From Brachionus manjavacas (taxonomy: Eukaryota; Rotifera; Eurotatoria; Ploima; Brachionidae), in contig JAHQIY010000020.1 in the NCBI GenBank assembly GCA_019054805.1, positions 1,054,001 through 1,118,000 on the forward strand: a DNA stretch of 64,000 bases. The letters are read 5' to 3'. The translations under genes were made by a program, and so were the position numbers. The first letter of the stretch is position 1. Each line of letters starts with the position of its first letter. Of the stretch, positions 59,501-64,000 are shown in pieces. The notes under the pieces are model-generated. The model was not told where the DNA came from. It did not search any database and saw nothing but the letters and a program-made list of their open reading frames with translations.

Positions 59501-62366
59501 TTAATAATAATAATAATTTTCTTTAATACATTTTTAATATTTTCTTAATTTTTTTAATTCCGGATTATCAAGTTTCTGACATTTTCTTTATTCCGATATA
59601 AAATTGAAGAACCAAATGAGTCGGATTATCGAGGGTTGACTGTATAAGTTCTTTTTATAAAAAAGTTGAAATAGCTTCTGTAAATCTACAGAATAATCTA
59701 AATTAATTTTTCTTATATTTTATTTTTTAGTTTTTGATGCTGCACCAAATGCTTTGTAAAAAAAATTTGTTTGTATTTTTTGTTTTAAACTCAAGTCTTG
59801 ACGAGACATTAAATTAAGAATTACAGAGTTTGATGCAGCCTTAAACCCGTGATAATACTATTAGACCATCCTTTCTTAATCAAAAATGTTTTAGCATGGG
59901 CGATATTTACTTTAGGTAAATGGTTCAAAAGGGTGCCAGTTTTTCAAAAAGGCCATCCCAAAGTTGCACACTCGACAACAAAAAAGCTTTTACAGTTGAT
60001 GCAACTTTGAATGATGCATCATGCTGCATTCACAGAACTATTTTAAAACTTTTAGAAAAAAAGTTATTTAATTTTTTTACACTTTGATTTGTTTTTTTGA
60101 ACTTCACAAAACCTGGAGGAAGTTATGACAATACAAACTTTGTATTCACCCGTTATAGGGTTCTTTAATTTTTTGATTTTGGCTAATTTAACTTTGATCC
60201 TTTTAATAAAAATTGAAAATACTAGAAAATACTAGAAAATATTTAATAAAATAATTTCAAGGAGTATATAGCCAAACAATTTGGTTTAATGCAGAACCAT
60301 ATTGGTTGTGATGTACTGGCCGAAGAGACAATAACTGCGCTGCTTCACAGCAATCGTCAGCTCCTTGAAAAACACATTACACGCAAAGAAATCGACACAT
60401 TCGTCAAGCTAATTCAAGTCAAAAAAGACTATAAATTTTTAGAGTATTTATCAGATTTATGTGTTGCCAACAACGAAGCCATTGCCAACACCCAAGAACT
60501 CATATGCAATGTTCTATTGAAAAATCCCGAAAATTCTTCAATTCTAATTAAAACAAGGTGATTTTTAAAAAAAATAAAATATCCAAGAAAATTTTTATCA
60601 TTTTTTTTATTTTAAATTTTAATTTGAAGACTAGAGTCTCAAGATAGATCAATGTTGGAAAATTTTGAAGATTTCGATCTAAACACTAATCGATCTAGAC
60701 TTTCAATTGATTTTCCCAATTTTAAATTTAACTCTACAATCATAAATGCCGAGCATAGGCCTAGCATTGCTTTATACAACTCTCCAACACTAATCGAAGA
60801 CCTAAACAACAATAGTCTTCAAATGGGCAAAAAAAATCTTACCCATATTTCAAGCGAGGAAGTTCTTCTCTACTGGAACGAAATGATTCTGCCAATTCAG
60901 GAACTAAACAAAGATATTTATGTGGAAAATACCAATCTTCATGAATACTACCGCTTTCAACTAAATCTGTTCTCAAATATGTGTCTGAATAGACAGTACC
61001 TAGCCATCGAAGAACTCAGTCCATCTTTAACTCTTGACACAATCTTAAAGTTTAATAACTATTTCTTTAATCTTAAAAAACTTTGATCATTTCTTTAAAA
61101 AAAGGTGCATGAAAGATGACAGTTTAAGCTTTGACCTAAGAGCGTCATTCAGTCGCTTAATGCTTCATTTACATGTGGACAGAGAGCCGCAAGAGTTGGT
61201 GATGCCAGTTGACTATGCGCGTCTTTGGATGCAAATAGCTTACTCAGTCGATATAGAGAGCTATGACAATGTTTACAACGAAGAGGACATTATGGAAAAA
61301 ACAAGGACAAGACAAAATGTCAAATATTCGGCTCGCAAAAGTTCCAGAAAAAATCTGACCGCTGAAATCCGAGAGCTTGGCATCAGTCACAACAGCCTTT
61401 ATGAAATAAATGAAAATAATGCTAGTGCAACCACTCTACTTGGCTCATCCATTTCATCTACCCCCAATCGGTCCACTTCTATTCAAAAAAAATTCAAATC
61501 ACTCATTAATTTTGTGGAGGATTATTTGCAAAAAATTGTCTCTCAACCATCACCGTTTGGCAATACTGACCAAAACAAGCTCACTTTTGAAGTGGTAAAT
61601 TTGGCTAAAAATTTAATCTATTTCGGATTCTATAGCTTGAAAAATTTGCTCGATTTGACCAAAGTATTGCTGGAAATACTTGACGATGACCAATTTGTGG
61701 TATATTCAAATTTTGATAAAAAAAATTATGAAAGTAAGTATAAATTAAACTAACAAATTGATTGAAAAATAAGTTTTACTTAAAGAATCTAAATTTGGAC
61801 AAAAAATGTCCAGTCAGGCGATTTTGCCAGCTTCAAATATGACCAATTCATTTATTATGTCAGATTTAGTGGAAAATAATCAAGCTTCAAAACCGAACAG
61901 CTCAAATTCAAATTCAATCGAAGAACATGTGAACACAGTTTATGAGACCAAGTTAAAAATCTTGGACATTTTAGAAGTAATTTTAATTTCGAATTTAAAA
62001 AGAAAATGATTTTTATTTAAATAGTTTATTTTAAATGTTCGTCTGGACTATCGGCTTACGTATCTTTTAAGTGTGTTCAAAAAAATTTTCAATCAAAATT
62101 TAAACAAACAAAAATTTGAGCAATTTTTTTCTCATTTTGTGACAGACCGAAAAATTTTACAAGAAATTCTAAAAGAAGCAGACAAGCTGTTTTGTAGCGA
62201 TAACGATTTGACTGATTTGGATCTTGACGGCTCGGGTGGCCAAAAATTCCTTAGAGTTCTATTAAAGTTGATTATGCATGAATATCCACAGTTGGTCACT
62301 CAATCAATCAAGCTTTTATTCAGACATTTTAATCAAATAAATGAAACTATTGCCGCTCTAAAGCAG
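56577..62366 (+). CDS. ITPR1: Inositol 1,4,5-trisphosphate receptor (5' eight exons)
   Basis: ER calcium-release channel gated by IP3. Exons: 56577-56888, 56936-57370, 57409-58344, 60262-60557, 60630-61049, 61105-61733, 61786-61977 (or one base shorter) and 62025-62366. They encode about 1187 aa, roughly the first 45% of a family protein; the pore domain lies beyond the window. The start [14 protein letters not shown] fits the family N-terminus. Two beta-trefoil/MIR regions include [33 protein letters not shown] and [19 protein letters not shown]. The IP3-binding core has [32 protein letters not shown] and [13 protein letters not shown]. Helical domains follow ([49 protein letters not shown]). 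Exon 5 and the middle of exon 6 hold poorly conserved Ser/Asn-rich inserts. Introns 1 and 5 use weak GTTGAA and GTTTAA donors. The ITPR1/2/3 subtype is not meaningful for an invertebrate single gene. Confidence 0.96.
58845..59642. mobile_element. Pogo/Tigger-like relic in IP3-receptor intron 3
   Basis: The right end reads GGATTATCGAGGGTTGACTG followed by TA, matching the CAGTCAACCCTCGATAATCC termini of Tigger-type elements. The left side has CGATAATCCGAC and TAATCCG near 58848-58870, but the terminal CAGT is eroded. Internal NATCCGAC words recur. No transposase frame remains. Confidence 0.5.
59667..60050. mobile_element. MITE related to the 10823 element
   Basis: The right end carries TTTTACAGTTGATGCAACTT, ATGCTGCATTCACAGAACTA and TTTTAAAAC, matching the right end of the 10823-11036 MITE. 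The left end has AAATAGCTTCTGTAAAT in inverted orientation. It is longer than the first copy (about 380 bp) and non-coding. Confidence 0.65.
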
Positions 62367-64000
62367 GTATGTAGTTATAATTTAGTAAAAATTGTTCATG
62401 TAAATTAAATTTTTAATTAATCATAAAGTAAAAAATAAAAATCGACTTCTGTGAATTTGATTTTTCTGCAAAGTATTTATAATATTCTAAAAATAGCTTC
62501 TATAAATATTTATAATTAAAAAAATAGAGAATCAAAATTTTTAATTCTGGAAAATTAGCTCTTAAAATAGGTGATTATGAAAATTTTTTAATATTTTTAA
62601 ATTTTCTTAAAGAATACGATGCACTGATTAAGAATACACAATTTTTTAATAGATTCATAGTTCTTCTTCTCTGAATCACTATTTTCACACAAACTTTATA
62701 TCTTCGCTCTCGATTATTTATTTAACACAGGTCATTACAAAATTATAGATTTTTTTTTGTTTTATCATTGAGGCATTGTGAATTTCGGTACAAAAAACAA
62801 AAAACAATAAATGAAAAATTCCAAAACTTAAATTCTGACAGACCAAATCATTTTCTGTAAATTGTAGCAGCTGAAACATCCTTTGGGCCACCAAAAACTG
62901 ATTCTGCAAATCTCTGCAAGGAAAACTATCATTTATGTGAAAACTAATGTGCGAATAAATGATGAGAAAAAAATAAAATTTATGTGAAAATATTTTTGTG
63001 AAGTAAAGTATTAATTGATCAATTAAATTTTAAAACTTAATCGGAATCAGATTTGTGTAAAAATACAAACAATTCTTCATTTTTGTAGGTTTTTAAATGT
63101 GATTTTATGTTGTCATCAATTTGAACTTTTTTTCGTTTAAAAACTAATGGGAAATTAAAAATTCTGCAAAGAAGAGTTAAAGGCTTTAGCTCTTCTCAAA
63201 TATATCAACTTCATAAATAAGTAAATTTAAAATATTGGAATAATAATAACAAAAAAATGTAAAACAATTTGAAATTATAAATTCAGATATGCATCTGCTA
63301 AAATAGAAATTATTTTATTTTATTTATTTCATTTAGCGCTAATTCTGAAGATGTATTAAAATTAAAAAAATGTATGATTAAAATGTAAGACAAAATTGTT
63401 TTATAAGAAGGTTGAGAAGTGTGTACAAGAGTATTTTGTTATTTTTTCCATGTAACAAGCAAAGCTTGGTTCTTAGCATAGAAAAACATACTCTTGTCTA
63501 TTACTACAAAATTCTATAATTTTGTAATGGTCTGTGTTAAAGAAATAATTTTGGAATGACATAAGTGGCAATTATATCAGTTTATGATCAAATGTAAATT
63601 TCAAATCAAAATTTTCAGATTTTTATTTAAAAAAGGCATTTTCTATCAATTTTTTAAATATTAAATTTTTAAACTTTGTTTAATATTTAAATTGGAAGAA
63701 AATTATATGAATTTTTGTCTTAAATAAAATAAAATCTAAATCAATATTTTAAAATTTTGCAATACACAATTTAACTCTGTTTCTGATATATTTGAATTGA
63801 TATTAAATTATTATTTAAAGCCATAATTTGTCTTTATAATTTTCAAATAAATATTTAATACAAGTCAATTAAAGATCAATTGGGGAAAAAAAAAGGTTTT
63901 TTTAACTTAATTAAGATAATAAACATTTTGTGTTTAATCGAAATATATTTTAAAAAAGATTTTTTCATCATTTTTAAAATGATTTACTCAATTTAGTATT
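62367..64000. other. IP3-receptor intron 8 (continues past window)
   Basis: After the GTATGT donor there is no further exon in the window. The stretch from 62540 to 62640 (CTGGAAAATTAGCTCTTAAA and GCACTGATTA) resembles 15325-15410 in IFT54 intron 4, so a dispersed repeat is likely. The remainder is A/T-rich with no supported feature. Confidence 0.5.

Overview
This window looks like AT-rich nuclear DNA from a small animal (metazoan). The evidence is spliced genes for an IP3 receptor, a furin-type proprotein convertase, a kinetochore Ndc80 subunit, an IFT-B ciliary subunit and TMEM87, all read with the standard code. Most introns are only about 46-61 nt and are crowded with poly-A/T. The transposon content (non-LTR retrotransposons with a shared 3' end, SWIM-finger MULE relics, Merlin, hAT and Tc1/mariner-like elements), the very short introns and the ciliary genes would fit a monogonont rotifer such as Brachionus or another small spiralian. 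That placement is inference, not proof. All gene models were assembled by eye from reading frame, splice signals and remembered family sequences.

Layout. 1-209: last exon of an unidentified gene (+). 210-7551: gene-poor DNA with one LINE scrap. 7552-10330: EXOSC3 (-) and a C6orf118/TSNAXIP1-like coiled-coil gene (+), divergent across about 320 bp. 10800-12800: transposon patch with a MITE, an RT fragment fused to an exact copy of the neighbouring gene's first exon, a GC-rich LINE fragment on the minus strand and a MULE transposase tail. 14076-17794: IFT54/TRAF3IP1 (+), with a hAT MITE in one intron. 17795-28000: about 10 kb without a convincing gene, holding a LINE tail and a fold-back element. 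28001-33477: furin/kexin-type convertase (+). 35416-36783: intronless SLU7 (+). 37252-39643: a 641-bp tandem satellite. 40202-45687: coactosin-like protein and NDC80 (both -). 45690-48900: transposon nest between the divergent NDC80 and TMEM87 promoters. 48910-54020: TMEM87 (+), 14 exons, with a Merlin transposon carrying a PHD-finger exon in intron 5. 54135-55217: IGBP1/alpha4 (-), convergent with TMEM87. 56577-62366: first eight exons of an IP3 receptor (+), which runs off the right edge.

The genes are unrelated housekeeping functions (RNA decay, splicing, cilium assembly, secretory proteolysis, actin binding, mitosis, Golgi, PP2A control, calcium release), not a pathway or cluster. The notable content lies in the mobile and repeated DNA and in splicing. 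The strongest leads are the PHD-bearing Merlin element and its iteron-bearing MITE relative, the satellite built from RTE-like 3' hairpins, the LINE/host-exon chimera, and a 3' splice-site preference in which AAG acceptors are about half of all those I modelled.
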